Notes: generated by a model from the sequence alone, not told the origin. Positions 34,867 to 44,186 are shown, numbered from the stretch's first letter. The stretch: DNA of 64,000 nt from an uncultured Lachnospiraceae bacterium (GCA_946554445.1 CAMNSD010000026.1:1-64000); one strand, 5' to 3'. Made by a program: numbers and translations.

Positions 34867-36690
34867 TCATTTCAGCTGGTATACATGGTACACGGTATTC
34901 CCGGCGGTGAAAATGTCCGCTATCTCGGATTCCACGTCATAGGTATGCCGGAAATACATGATTACGGGGTGTTCCCTGTTGAAGGGAGCCTCCCGCAGGA
35001 TGAAGTATACATGGTCACTCTCCACCACATCCCGTCCGAACTGGCCTATGCCGTGGGCGGCCAGCTTGATCCGGCTGTTGGGGTTGCATACCACGCCCCA
35101 GTTGGTATAGAAAAAGTTGTTGTAGGTGTCCAGTGTCATGTCAAAAGGCGATTCACAGTAATTTTCCAGGGTTCCCGAATCATAGGTCCATATGTAGAAA
35201 TTGTCCGGATGGGCATGACAGTAGGCTTTCAATTCCTCCCAAGTCTGTTGGTGGACACGGTAATCTTCTTCCACATTGATTCTGGTGATGTGGAGGGAGA
35301 GGACGCTCAACGCCAGCGTGAGGGGCAGGATAAGGACATAGCGCTTATGGAGTTCCAGCCGCAGCAGATTAAAGCCGATCAAGATGCCGAACAGGATCAT
35401 ATAGTCTACAGTGATTAACGGCTGGATGATGCGCTTGGGAAAGCGTCCTTCATATAGGACGTAAATCCAGCTTACGCTACGGCCGAACAGGTAGAACAGA
35501 TAGACAAGCAGCGCCTGGGAATTGCGTCTTATCAGTATCAGGACAAAAGTGAATAGGAGGAGTATCCCGGCCAGCAGATTCGCTGGCTGCATGCCGTCCT
35601 CGTAGAGAAAAACATTGAAACTGCCGACGATAATATTTTTCAGTCGGTCCCGCATACTGGTGCGGGCCAGATAACATTTCCTGGCAATGTCATGCATCTT
35701 TTTCCAGTCGTCCACGGACATGTCATGACCGATATAGGGCGCGCCGCTTCTGCGGTACATATAGGCTTCCTCTGTGATGCCCAGTGCGGCAAGGTCGTCT
35801 GCGCACTCTTCGTATTCCGGCCATTGATAAAAGTCCCCCACCCGCTCCCTGTAGTGGTTGATCTTGCGGAAGTCAGACCATTGAGGGGCCGAGTAGGCAG
35901 CCATGTTGATCCCCCACAGGATGCCCATGCCCAGACATAGAATCAGTGCGAAGCCTATTAGCTTCAGGGCAATCTTTTCTCCGCCGCTGCGATGGGCGAT
36001 GATCCATTTGGAAAGCCAGAGCATACCCGCCATGGGCAGCATCAGATAAAGGATATTCTGACGCATGGCGAAAGAAATCCAGGCGAAGAAGAAGGTCGGT
36101 ATATTATCCATGAAAAAGGAGACCGGACTGCTGTTAATCTTCGTGGTGATGAAACAGAAGAGAGCGGAAGCTGCGGCGAGCCCGGCGGTAGTGGTATACT
36201 GTGCCTCCGAGAGGACATTCAGATCCACGATAAAAAACAGGACCAGAAAGGCGGTCAGGGCCGGTTTCCAGAATGCGTCCTGGGAATGATATCGGTGCCA
36301 GATCCGCATGATCCTGTGGTAGATAACGAGGAGACAGACGATTTGTACCCCATGCTGAAAAAGTCCGTACCAGGGGATGAAACTGCATAGCTCATAGAGT
36401 TTGCACAACAGCCAGGATAAGGGATAAAGAAAAAACATGACATGTGCGTCAGGATAACCCAAGTAGGCTCCGGAGAGTATACTGTACATGCCCCAGTCAT
36501 CGTTGATGCCGTCTACCGGCCGAATCCAGAAAAGTTCCAGACAGTAGAACAGGATGAGGAGCACAAGAAAAAAAGGCAGCCACATCCAGGGGGAGGCGGT
36601 ACGTGGTTCTTTGGGAACTCTTTTGTATTTTTGACGTCCAAGTTTGAGCGGCGCCGATGCAGGCTGCGCACCCTGATTGACCAGTGACAT
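34867..36690 (-). CDS. Multi-pass membrane protein, GT-C-like
   Basis: A 607-residue protein with a cytoplasmic N-terminal tail of about 35 residues, roughly ten membrane helices and a soluble C-terminal domain of about 120 residues. The first outside loop has RPVDGINDDWGMYSILSG, an acidic pair placed as in GT-C enzymes, and LSEAQYTTTAGLAA follows. The C-terminal domain contains YDSGTLENYCESPFD. The exact family is not recognised. ATG 36690, with AAAGGGA upstream, is preferred over the ATG 13 codons earlier. A 262-base AT-rich divergent region separates it from the GDSL gene. Confidence 0.65.
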   Translation of the reverse strand: MSLVNQGAQPASAPLKLGRQKYKRVPKEPRTASPWMWLPFFLVLLILFYCLELFWIRPVDGINDDWGMYSILSGAYLGYPDAHVMFFLYPLSWLLCKLYELCSFIPWYGLFQHGVQIVCLLVIYHRIMRIWHRYHSQDAFWKPALTAFLVLFFIVDLNVLSEAQYTTTAGLAAASALFCFITTKINSSPVSFFMDNIPTFFFAWISFAMRQNILYLMLPMAGMLWLSKWIIAHRSGGEKIALKLIGFALILCLGMGILWGINMAAYSAPQWSDFRKINHYRERVGDFYQWPEYEECADDLAALGITEEAYMYRRSGAPYIGHDMSVDDWKKMHDIARKCYLARTSMRDRLKNIIVGSFNVFLYEDGMQPANLLAGILLLFTFVLILIRRNSQALLVYLFYLFGRSVSWIYVLYEGRFPKRIIQPLITVDYMILFGILIGFNLLRLELHKRYVLILPLTLALSVLSLHITRINVEEDYRVHQQTWEELKAYCHAHPDNFYIWTYDSGTLENYCESPFDMTLDTYNNFFYTNWGVVCNPNSRIKLAAHGIGQFGRDVVESDHVYFILREAPFNREHPVIMYFRHTYDVESEIADIFTAGNTVYHVYQLK

Positions 36691-36952
36691 TGGGACATCC
36701 CTTTCGTAAGCGTTGTTTAACGGTAACATGGTATATTTCTATTTTTTCATTATATACTATATTACAGGCTAGTGACAAATTAAAAAGTAAATCTCAAGTA
36801 AATTTTGCAGGAAAATAGGCAAAGATAATTCTTAAGATTTAGAAAAGTTTTCTTTAAGAAATGAGTGCGGGCATATTCAAAATTGGAAAAATGTGATAAA
36901 GTCGATATAGGATACAGGAGAAATGACATATCCAGAAAGGTTGTGAAAATAG
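36691..36952. promoter_or_regulatory. AT-rich divergent intergenic region
   Basis: This 262-base gap separates divergent genes and must hold promoters for both. It contains an inverted repeat TTCTTAA/TTAAGAA near 36827-36861 and several TATA-like hexamers. No single promoter can be chosen from sequence alone. Confidence 0.4.
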
Positions 36953-38068
36953 ATGGAGAGTAGAAAAAGTTCAGGCAAGAGAAGACATAGCAACAATAAC
37001 CTGCTTCTGATAGTCCTGATAGGGTTTTGTATCTTGGCACTCATAGAGATTCTGTACGGGCAGGCGCAGATGAAAGTAGAAAAGGAGCGTCTTGCTTTGG
37101 CGGAAGAGAATAACCAGACGGTGCAGGAACTGAAAGATGAGTGGAATCAGATTAAGGAAGGCACCAGTGTGGTAACCCAAGAAGGCGAGTCGGAGCAGCC
37201 TGTGGGCGGCAAGGAAGAGAGCGAAGAACAGCCCAAGGTGATGGAGCAGTCTGACAAGCCGGAGGATAAGGACGATCAGGCGAAGGAAGAAGAGGAAGAG
37301 GATGACGGAGAATACGCTATGCAGATTGTTATCCTGGGCGACAGTATCATGGATCACGACAGGACAGAGAGCGGGCCGGCGGCTATCATAGCCGAGGCTT
37401 GTGGCGCTAAAGTCTATAATCTGGCTATGGGCGGCACTACGGCGGCTCTTCTACCCGGGGAGCCGGCCGGAAACGATGATTGGGAATCCAGAGGTCTTCT
37501 GGGTGTCGTGAAGGCAATCCAGGGGAAAATTGACAAGAGTATCTTTGACGGCTATCCGGCTAAGGAGGCTTTGGAGGAATGCGATTTTGAGAAGACGGAC
37601 TATTTTATTATTGAATATGGCGTGAATGATTTTCTGAGCGGGCAGATTCCGCAGAGTACGTTGATGGCGGACGGCAGTGTCCTGAATATAGGAGAGATAT
37701 ACTCTTACACAGGGGCGATGCGGGACGCGGTCAATACACTGATGAATTCGTTTCCGAATGCTAAAATATTAATTGTTGCACCGCATTACTGCCAGGTGTT
37801 TAGCGGCAAGACCTTTATGGGCGACGGTTATTCTCTCGATTATGGTTATGGACCGCTTGTGAGTTTTGCCAGAGGAGCTGGTTATGTTTACGAGCAGTAC
37901 AAGGATGAAAATGTGTTATTTTATAATGCCTTTGAGTTGAGCGGCATCAATGCGGAGACGGCGGACGATTATCTGGAGGACGGTGTGCATATGACGCCGC
38001 TGGGAAGCCGTGTTTATGCAGAGGCCATTTCCAGAATCATCAATAAGGATTTCTATCCGGAGGAATGA
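36953..38068 (+). CDS. Membrane-anchored GDSL/SGNH hydrolase
   Basis: A 371-residue protein. One membrane helix (about 16-36) is followed by a long acidic linker rich in Glu, Lys and Gln up to residue 120, then an SGNH domain. ILGDSIMDHD gives the nucleophile Ser131, NLAMGGTTAA is block II, YGVNDF is block III (Asn) and DGVHMTPLG supplies Asp343 and His346. All catalytic residues are present, so it is probably an active esterase or transferase outside the cell, tethered through a spacer that could cross part of the wall. It is the first gene before the FkbH and ACP pair, from which it is separated by a terminator. Confidence 0.88.
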   Translation: MESRKSSGKRRHSNNNLLLIVLIGFCILALIEILYGQAQMKVEKERLALAEENNQTVQELKDEWNQIKEGTSVVTQEGESEQPVGGKEESEEQPKVMEQSDKPEDKDDQAKEEEEEDDGEYAMQIVILGDSIMDHDRTESGPAAIIAEACGAKVYNLAMGGTTAALLPGEPAGNDDWESRGLLGVVKAIQGKIDKSIFDGYPAKEALEECDFEKTDYFIIEYGVNDFLSGQIPQSTLMADGSVLNIGEIYSYTGAMRDAVNTLMNSFPNAKILIVAPHYCQVFSGKTFMGDGYSLDYGYGPLVSFARGAGYVYEQYKDENVLFYNAFELSGINAETADDYLEDGVHMTPLGSRVYAEAISRIINKDFYPEE

Positions 38069-38098
38069 TTGCATAGAACAAACAGATTATGGTATGAT

Positions 38099-38131
38099 AA
38101 AAGACAGGTGTAAAATACGCCTGTCTTTTTT
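38099..38131 (+). terminator. Rho-independent terminator
   Basis: Stem GACAGGTGT/ACGCCTGTC (one G-T pair), AAAAT loop, then TTTTTT, with AAAA before the stem. It ends the GDSL gene transcript 31 bases after its stop and lies 25 bases before the FkbH-like start; it may also act as an attenuator for FkbH. Confidence 0.85.
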
Positions 38132-38156
38132 GGCAAGATCACAGGGAGAAAGTGTT

Positions 38157-39992
38157 ATGCGCGAGTTGGAATATCCTTTTGACAGTGAAGAGATCTTGAA
38201 AAGATCTAAGAAAATAAAGAGAAAACTACTGGAGGAACGGGCGGACTTTTTGGACAAAAAGATTGCCGTCTTGGGCGGCAGCACCACACATGATATTGTC
38301 AGGGTGCTGGAACTGTTTCTTTTAGATCAGGGAATCCGGGCTGCATTTTATGAGTCGGAATATGCGCAGTATTGGCAGGATGCTATGTTTGATAATCCGG
38401 CGCTGGAGGAGTTTGCACCGGATCTTATCTTTGTTCATACTTCCAATCGCAACATCAGCCGTTTCCCGGGACTTGGGGACAGCGCAGAGCAGGTGGAGGA
38501 ACTGCTGACAGAGCAGTATGAACATTTCCGGGTGATGTGGGACAAGATTGAGGAGAAGTATCATTGTCCTGTGATCCAGAATAATTTCGAATATCCTTTT
38601 TACCGGCTTCTGGGTAATCAGGAGGCGGCGGATCTGCACGGGCGGATATCCTTTATCAATCGCCTGAATGAGAAATTTTATGAGTATGCCAGAGTGCATA
38701 CACATTTTTATATCAACGATATCAACTATATGGCGGCGGCCTATGGACTGGACAGATGGGCCGATCCTTTGTACTGGCATATGTATAAGTATGCCATGTG
38801 TCTGCAGGCGATCCCGGAGTTTGCCTATAACGTATCCCATATTATCAAGGCGGTTTTTGGTAAAAACAAAAAGGCGCTGGTGTTGGATCTGGATAACACA
38901 CTCTGGGGCGGCATCGTGGGGGACGACGGTGTGGAACGTCTGGAGATCGGGCAGGAGACGCCTATGGGACAGGTCTATGCCGAGTTCCAGGGATACGTGA
39001 AATCCCAAAAAGAAATTGGCGTATTGTTGTGTGTAGATTCTAAGAATGAGAAGGAAAACGCCATCGCAGGGCTGCAGCATCCGGACGGGACGCTTAGGCC
39101 AGAGGACTTTATCGTGATCGAGGCCAATTGGGAGCCCAAGAGTAAGAATATTGTGCAGATTGCCAAAGATTTGAATATCCTGCCGGACAGTCTGGTATTT
39201 GTGGACGACAATCCGGCGGAGCGGGAGATTGTGGAAAGGCAGGTGCCGGGGGTGGCCGCGCCGCAGATTGGCTCGCCGGAGCAGTATATCCGGGTGTTGG
39301 ACCGTTCCGGATTCTTTGAAGTGACACGACTGTCAGAAGATGATCGCAATCGCAATGAGATGTATAAAGCCAATATCCAGAGACAGCGGCAGGCCCAGGA
39401 TTTCGGGGATTACCGGGCGTATCTGTTGTCCTTGCAGATGCAGGGTACGATTAAGGCGTTTGAACCATTGTATATGGCGCGCATCGCCCAGCTTTCCAAT
39501 AAGAGCAACCAGTTTAACCTGACTACCAGAAGATACACCCAGACCGATATTGAGACTTTTGCAGCGGATGACACTTACATCACCAGATATGGGAAGCTGG
39601 AGGACAAGTTCGGGGATAATGGGGTGGTGAGTGTGGTAATCGGCAGGCAGGGAACCATGGCGGATATTCCCGCGTACCAGAAGCGAGAGACGGTTTCTGG
39701 GGAAAGAGGCGATGTGCTGCACTTGGAACTGTGGCTGATGAGCTGCCGGGTGCTCAAGCGCGATATGGAATATGCCATGATGGACAGCGTGGTATGGGCG
39801 TGTCAGGATAGAGGGATTCATACCATCATCGGATATTATTATCCGACGGCGAAGAACGGTATGGTGAGAGAGTTCTACGGACAGATGGGGTTTGAGAAGA
39901 TTGCAGAAGATGACACGGGTGTCAGTACTTGGCGGTATAGCATTCCTGACGAGTATCAGCCGAAGAATACCGTGATTGAGGTTGCCAAGTAG
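38157..39992 (+). CDS. FkbH-like HAD-IIIC protein (glyceryl-ACP loader type)
   Basis: A 611-residue protein of the FkbH family. An N-terminal SGNH-like region (IAVLGGSTTHDI) precedes a HAD domain with LDLDNTLWGG (Asp244, Asp246, Thr248) and FVDDNPAERE, and the C-terminal third has the GNAT-like fold ending LEDKFGDNGVVSVV. Characterised FkbH enzymes dephosphorylate 1,3-bisphosphoglycerate while transferring the glyceryl group to an acyl carrier protein. An ACP gene follows 68 bases later, fitting that role. The large N-terminal extension is common in stand-alone FkbH proteins. ATG 38157 has AGGGAG upstream. The end product here is unknown. Confidence 0.9.
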   Translation: MRELEYPFDSEEILKRSKKIKRKLLEERADFLDKKIAVLGGSTTHDIVRVLELFLLDQGIRAAFYESEYAQYWQDAMFDNPALEEFAPDLIFVHTSNRNISRFPGLGDSAEQVEELLTEQYEHFRVMWDKIEEKYHCPVIQNNFEYPFYRLLGNQEAADLHGRISFINRLNEKFYEYARVHTHFYINDINYMAAAYGLDRWADPLYWHMYKYAMCLQAIPEFAYNVSHIIKAVFGKNKKALVLDLDNTLWGGIVGDDGVERLEIGQETPMGQVYAEFQGYVKSQKEIGVLLCVDSKNEKENAIAGLQHPDGTLRPEDFIVIEANWEPKSKNIVQIAKDLNILPDSLVFVDDNPAEREIVERQVPGVAAPQIGSPEQYIRVLDRSGFFEVTRLSEDDRNRNEMYKANIQRQRQAQDFGDYRAYLLSLQMQGTIKAFEPLYMARIAQLSNKSNQFNLTTRRYTQTDIETFAADDTYITRYGKLEDKFGDNGVVSVVIGRQGTMADIPAYQKRETVSGERGDVLHLELWLMSCRVLKRDMEYAMMDSVVWACQDRGIHTIIGYYYPTAKNGMVREFYGQMGFEKIAEDDTGVSTWRYSIPDEYQPKNTVIEVAK

Positions 39993-40060
39993 CGCAAAAA
40001 AGGATATAGTAGTAAATGATTTGCCGGGAAAGACCGGATAGTGGAACAATGGAGGATGTT

Positions 40061-40303
40061 ATGAGCAGAGAAGAAGTGTTTGCAAGACTGAACGACGTGT
40101 TTCGGGACGTGTTTGACGATGAGGAGATTACGGTGACAGACGCCACCACAGCGGATGATATCGAGGAGTGGGACTCCCTGGAGCATATCAATCTGTTAGC
40201 GGCTGTGGAGCAGGAGTTTGGCATGAAATTTAATATGGGACAGGTTGTGTCCATGAAGAATGTGGGCGAGATGGCGGATATTATCATCAGCAAGATTGGT
40301 TAG
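40061..40303 (+). CDS. Acyl carrier protein
   Basis: An 80-residue acidic helical protein. EEWDSLEHINLL contains the serine (Ser39) that receives phosphopantetheine. The sequence is not the fatty-acid AcpP type (DSL context with WDSLEH rather than ADSLD) and resembles carriers paired with FkbH or D-alanine loading. ATG 40061 has GGAGG five bases before it; the in-frame ATG at 40049 is less likely. It pairs with the FkbH-like gene and is followed by a convergent VOC gene. Confidence 0.92.
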   Translation: MSREEVFARLNDVFRDVFDDEEITVTDATTADDIEEWDSLEHINLLAAVEQEFGMKFNMGQVVSMKNVGEMADIIISKIG

Positions 40304-40323
40304 TCGGCTAGGGCAGGAACTTG

Positions 40324-40346
40324 TCAGGGCATATTTTATGGCCTGA
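40324..40346. terminator. Imperfect hairpin between convergent ACP and VOC genes
   Basis: TCAGGGCATA and TATGGCCTGA pair at nine of ten positions with a TTT loop. No long T-run follows. It overlaps the 3' end of the VOC gene and may end both transcripts. Confidence 0.4.
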
Positions 40347-40734
40347 TCAGTTCTATCATGCCCAGGACGGCGTTGGTTAAGAATACCACCTCCCGGTTTC
40401 CCAAGGCAGGAGCGGGCGTGGGTGTGTCGATGGCGATAAAGCCGCCAGCGGTGAGATCCGCCAAGGCAGCATCAAAGTCCGTGGTCTCATAACAGATATG
40501 ATAGGGGCTGTTTTTATACCGTTTCATCAGCCCGGACACCACAGAATCTTCCGCATAGGGGGAGACCAGTTCTACCCGATAGCCGTCTTTGCCAAGGAAA
40601 CAGATATCTACCTTGCGGATGGTATCCCGCAGGGTATCCTGTTCAATTTGATAGCCGAGGGACAGGAAAGCGTCTTTGGCTTTTTCTATTTTTTTCACAA
40701 GATAGCCAATGTGATGTACGGTCAAAGATGTCAT
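40336..40734 (-). CDS. VOC/glyoxalase-family protein
   Basis: A 132-residue protein with two beta-alpha-beta-beta-beta units of the vicinal oxygen chelate fold. VHHIGYLVKKIEKA holds the first metal histidine, RVELVSP is the first metal-binding acidic strand, YHICYET the second histidine and GMIELIRP the last acidic residue, the set used by methylmalonyl-CoA epimerases and glyoxalases. The substrate is unknown. It lies opposite the ACP gene; a role in processing an acyl-ACP or acyl-CoA from the FkbH pathway is possible but only inferred. AAAGGAG lies six bases before the start. Confidence 0.85.
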   Translation of the reverse strand: MTSLTVHHIGYLVKKIEKAKDAFLSLGYQIEQDTLRDTIRKVDICFLGKDGYRVELVSPYAEDSVVSGLMKRYKNSPYHICYETTDFDAALADLTAGGFIAIDTPTPAPALGNREVVFLTNAVLGMIELIRP

Positions 40735-40927
40735 GTGGTGCTCCTTTCAAATCTTATATTGAACCGAGTCCGCGAAGCGGATCTGGCAAAGCTATTTCCG
40801 AAAGAAATTGCTTTTTTTCGAAGGAATTTACTATTAGTATATCAGATAGTATATCAGACCGAGAAGGTAATGTAAAATAGTATGCTGTGTTCATATCACG
40901 GCAGCCGCCCAGACATGGAGGATTGTC

Positions 40928-41380
40928 ATGAAAATTAAGGCGCTCTATGAAAAGTACAAAGATTTTATTATGGAAGTGATTCATTTCGGGATCGTGGGCG
41001 TGATGAATACGCTTCTGGGATATTTGATCATGTCGGGATTATATAATCTGGCCCACTGGAATTATTGGGTGTCCAGCGGGACTTCCTATTTTATCGGCAG
41101 TGTATTTTCCTATTATATGAACGGCAGGGTAACCTTCAAGGTGGAAAATAAAGACAAATGGCTGCCCTGGCGGTTTGCCGTCAATATCATCGTCTGCTAT
41201 GGGTTGGCTTACGGGATTGCAAGGCCGCTCATCCGTTATCTGCTGGCGGCGCAGTCTCCGGTGGTGGTGGATAATGTGGCGATGGTCTTGGGGATGGCGT
41301 TATTTATCGTGATGAATTTCTTCGGACAGAAACTGTTTGTATTCCGGACGGGGAGAAGGGGACATAAGACCGGGGAATAG
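40928..41380 (+). CDS. GtrA-family membrane protein (lipid-linked sugar flippase-like)
   Basis: A 150-residue protein with four membrane segments. HFGIVGVMNTLLGYLI, YFIGSVFSYYMNGRVTF and FVIMNF-type FIVMNFFGQKLFVFR are the GtrA family signature. GtrA proteins are thought to move undecaprenyl-phosphate sugars across the membrane for GT-C-type transferases. The next gene starts two bases after this stop and encodes such a membrane protein. It could serve one or both of the GtrB-like synthases at 22749 and 30664. GGAGG precedes the start. Confidence 0.92.
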   Translation: MKIKALYEKYKDFIMEVIHFGIVGVMNTLLGYLIMSGLYNLAHWNYWVSSGTSYFIGSVFSYYMNGRVTFKVENKDKWLPWRFAVNIIVCYGLAYGIARPLIRYLLAAQSPVVVDNVAMVLGMALFIVMNFFGQKLFVFRTGRRGHKTGE

Positions 41381-41381
41381 T

Positions 41382-43139
41382 ATGAAAAAGTTGTTGAAGC
41401 AAAAGTGGTTTGTCTGGCTTACCAGATACTGGTTCCTCTTTCCGATCATAGGCTTTGTACTGCTGACGGCGGGGGTGCTGTTTGGTTTTGGGGAACGCAG
41501 TTATATTGCAGTGCATGATAATATGGATCTGTTTCTTGCACAGTATCAGATGTTAAAAAATACAGGCGCTTTTTGGAAACATGGCGTGGAAGCGCCGTTC
41601 CTGGGCGGTGTCAGCAGGGACCTTCTACCCTCGGAACTGTCTTTATACAGTGTGTTGTATATGATTTTTCCAACTTACACAGCCTATGTACTGGGACTGC
41701 TTGGAAAGATAGCGTTGGGGATTACTTCCTTCCGGCTGCTGGCCAAGGAACTGTTCGGAGAACGATATGTGATTTATCGTCCTGCCGTTTATATGGTGGG
41801 ATTTTCCTATGGCATCATTTACTTTTTCCCGGCTTTTGGGTTTGCCTTTGCATCCATTCCGCTGTGTGTATTCTTATTGATCAGGATATACAGACAGCCG
41901 CGGCTGTGGTGGTATCTGGCGCTCTTTGTTTATCCACTGGTATCTTATTTTTCTTATCATGGTATCTTTATTCTGGGATATTTGGTGCTCGCCATCGTGT
42001 GGCTTTCCATCCGGGATAAAAAATTGGCAAAATCCTTGGCCGGCGCGCTGGTGGTGTTGGCGGCAGGGTATGTGGTGTGCGAGTACCGCCTGTTTGGGCA
42101 GATGCTTCTTAGCGATGAGGTGACGATACGGTCCACGATCGTGAATCCTTCCCTCACGCTGCCGGAGATTGGGCGGGAGATTCTTAGCGTATGGAAGGAC
42201 AGTATTTTCCATGCGGAGGATGTGCACAGCAGAGTGATCATGCCGGTCTGTGCCGTTTACTTCGTGATTTTGAATCTGTCATATCTTCGGAAGAAACAGG
42301 GCGGTAAAATCCTGAGAGATCCCTTTAATCTGTTGATGGCATTTATTTTGTTTAACTGTCTGATTTATGGATTGTATGATTTTGCACCCCTGCGGACGCT
42401 TGTGGAGACGATTCTGCCGCCTTTGCAGGGTTGGCAGTTTAACCGGACGATATTTTTTAATCCGTTTTTGTGGGATTTGGCGCTGCTGTTTATTTTGGTC
42501 CGCCTCTATGACAGAGGGATTCTTCCCTTGTGGGGAGCCAATCTGATCGTCTGTGCGGCGGCGCTGGCGGTGATCCTTGCACCCACCAGATACAACGACC
42601 TTTATACCACCTGCCACCACAGATTGTATGAGTACAATCATGGGACGGAAGTGGATGAGTTTGATTATGAACAGTTTTATGCGGCAGCGTTGTTTCGTCA
42701 GATCAAGGAAGAAATTGGTTATGAGGGCGAGTGGAGCGTCGCTTACGGGATGCATCCGGCGGTGCTTGAATATAATGGAATCGCTACCCTGGATGGGTAT
42801 TTAGGTTTTTACACGCAGCAGTATAAAGAGGCGTTCCGGGAGATTATTGCCCCAGCCCTTTCGCGCGTGGAGGCCAGCCGCATCTATTATGATGATTGGG
42901 GAGCCAGGGCTTATCTGTATTCCGGCACGGACGAAAGCGTGGTCAGTTCCGCCAAGACGGTCTACGCCACGGACGATACGCTCTATATGAATCCGGAGGC
43001 TTTCCGGAGACTGGGCGGGACCTATCTTTTTTCCAGAATCCGCTTTTCCAATGCGGAGGAGATGGAACTAAAGCTGCTGGGAGAATATACTGCGCAGGAC
43101 GGCAGCCTGACCGTATATGTATATGTGTGCAGACAGTAG
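41382..43139 (+). CDS. DUF6044-like multi-pass membrane protein (GT-C candidate)
   Basis: A 585-residue protein with about 12 membrane segments and a soluble C-terminal domain of about 150 residues. YIAVHDNMDLFLAQYQML in the first outside loop carries the acidic residues expected for a GT-C active site and resembles DUF6044 proteins. The C-terminal part has EGEWSVAYGMHPAVLEYNG and GYLGFYTQQYK. Coupling to the GtrA gene two bases upstream supports a role as a transferase of the flipped sugar. Start at ATG 41382 after CGGGGAA. Confidence 0.75.
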   Translation: MKKLLKQKWFVWLTRYWFLFPIIGFVLLTAGVLFGFGERSYIAVHDNMDLFLAQYQMLKNTGAFWKHGVEAPFLGGVSRDLLPSELSLYSVLYMIFPTYTAYVLGLLGKIALGITSFRLLAKELFGERYVIYRPAVYMVGFSYGIIYFFPAFGFAFASIPLCVFLLIRIYRQPRLWWYLALFVYPLVSYFSYHGIFILGYLVLAIVWLSIRDKKLAKSLAGALVVLAAGYVVCEYRLFGQMLLSDEVTIRSTIVNPSLTLPEIGREILSVWKDSIFHAEDVHSRVIMPVCAVYFVILNLSYLRKKQGGKILRDPFNLLMAFILFNCLIYGLYDFAPLRTLVETILPPLQGWQFNRTIFFNPFLWDLALLFILVRLYDRGILPLWGANLIVCAAALAVILAPTRYNDLYTTCHHRLYEYNHGTEVDEFDYEQFYAAALFRQIKEEIGYEGEWSVAYGMHPAVLEYNGIATLDGYLGFYTQQYKEAFREIIAPALSRVEASRIYYDDWGARAYLYSGTDESVVSSAKTVYATDDTLYMNPEAFRRLGGTYLFSRIRFSNAEEMELKLLGEYTAQDGSLTVYVYVCRQ

Positions 43140-43191
43140 GCGATATGCAGTATGAAAAAGTGAGTAACAGCAATAACAAAGGAGGACTAAA

Positions 43192-44172
43192 ATGCCGATC
43201 AGAGTACACAATTTTGGAGGCGTCGTGGGATGGAACGCCAAGAAATATCTGCCCAGACTGTCCAGCGAGAGTTATTTGAAGCTGCAGTTTATCAGCAGGA
43301 GGAGATCGCAAAAAAGTTATATAGAATATTTTCTGGAGCATGAGGAGGCGCCGCAGCCACTAGTCGTGAATTTAGAGACGGTAAACCGCTGTAATAGCAC
43401 TTGTGAGTTCTGTACGGCCAATATTCATGCGGAGAAACGTCCCTATAAGAAGATGGAGGAGGAACTCTATTATTCCATTATCGATCAGCTTCAGGATTGG
43501 AATTATAAAGGGCATTTGACGCTTTACGGGAATAATGAACCCTGGCTGGATAAGCGCATCGTGGGCTTTCATCGGTATGCCAGGGAGAAACTGCCGGAGG
43601 CTTTTATCTTCATGTCCACCAACGGCCTTTTATTGGATGTGGATAAGGTGAAATCCATTGTTCCCTATGTGGACCAGCTGATCATCAACAACTACTGTTT
43701 GGATATGAAGATGCATGACAATGTGAAAGTCATCCATGACTATGTGAAGGCGCATCCGGAGGAGTTCCAGGATGTGGATATCCTGATCCAGATCCGCTAT
43801 TTAAAAGAGGTGCTGACCAATCGGGCTGGCAGCGCGCCCAATAAGCAGTCCAAGGGGCGGATTATCAAGGAAACCTGTCTGATGCCCTTTACTGATCTGT
43901 GGATCACGCCCCACGGAAAGCTGGGAATCTGCTGCTGCGATAACTTTGAGGTGACGGAGATGGCGGACTTGAATCAGGTGTCCGTGAAAGAGGGCTGGAA
44001 CAGCGAGAACTATAGAAAACTGCGGGAGGCTATTGCCACGGGCAGACAAAATTATCCGTTCTGTAAATACTGTGATTTTATCGATGCGGGACTGCGTATG
44101 GATGCCGTGGAGGATGCCCTGAAACATCGGCAGATGCATGGCGCAAGACAATCGGTATTTAAGAAAAAATAA
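43192..44172 (+). CDS. Radical SAM protein with SPASM-like C-terminus
   Basis: A 326-residue radical SAM protein. The cluster motif is Cys67-x3-Cys71-x2-Cys74 (CNSTCEFC), followed by the SAM-binding YGNNEPW in place of the GGEP motif and STNGLLLD. In the C-terminal part ETCLMP, GICCCDNFE, EGWNSENYRKLR and FCKYCDF show the cysteine pattern of a SPASM domain that would hold an auxiliary iron-sulfur cluster. Such proteins modify peptides, sugars or cofactors; none of the usual peptide substrates is seen nearby. AAAGGAGG precedes the start. Its placement between a GT-C gene and a GDSL gene suggests a glycan-related oxidation, which is speculative. Confidence 0.85.
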   Translation: MPIRVHNFGGVVGWNAKKYLPRLSSESYLKLQFISRRRSQKSYIEYFLEHEEAPQPLVVNLETVNRCNSTCEFCTANIHAEKRPYKKMEEELYYSIIDQLQDWNYKGHLTLYGNNEPWLDKRIVGFHRYAREKLPEAFIFMSTNGLLLDVDKVKSIVPYVDQLIINNYCLDMKMHDNVKVIHDYVKAHPEEFQDVDILIQIRYLKEVLTNRAGSAPNKQSKGRIIKETCLMPFTDLWITPHGKLGICCCDNFEVTEMADLNQVSVKEGWNSENYRKLREAIATGRQNYPFCKYCDFIDAGLRMDAVEDALKHRQMHGARQSVFKKK

Positions 44173-44186
44173 AGCCGGATGGATGA

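Noticed and set aside
38322..39080. 252-codon minus-strand frame
   Set aside because: Antisense shadow of the FkbH-like gene.
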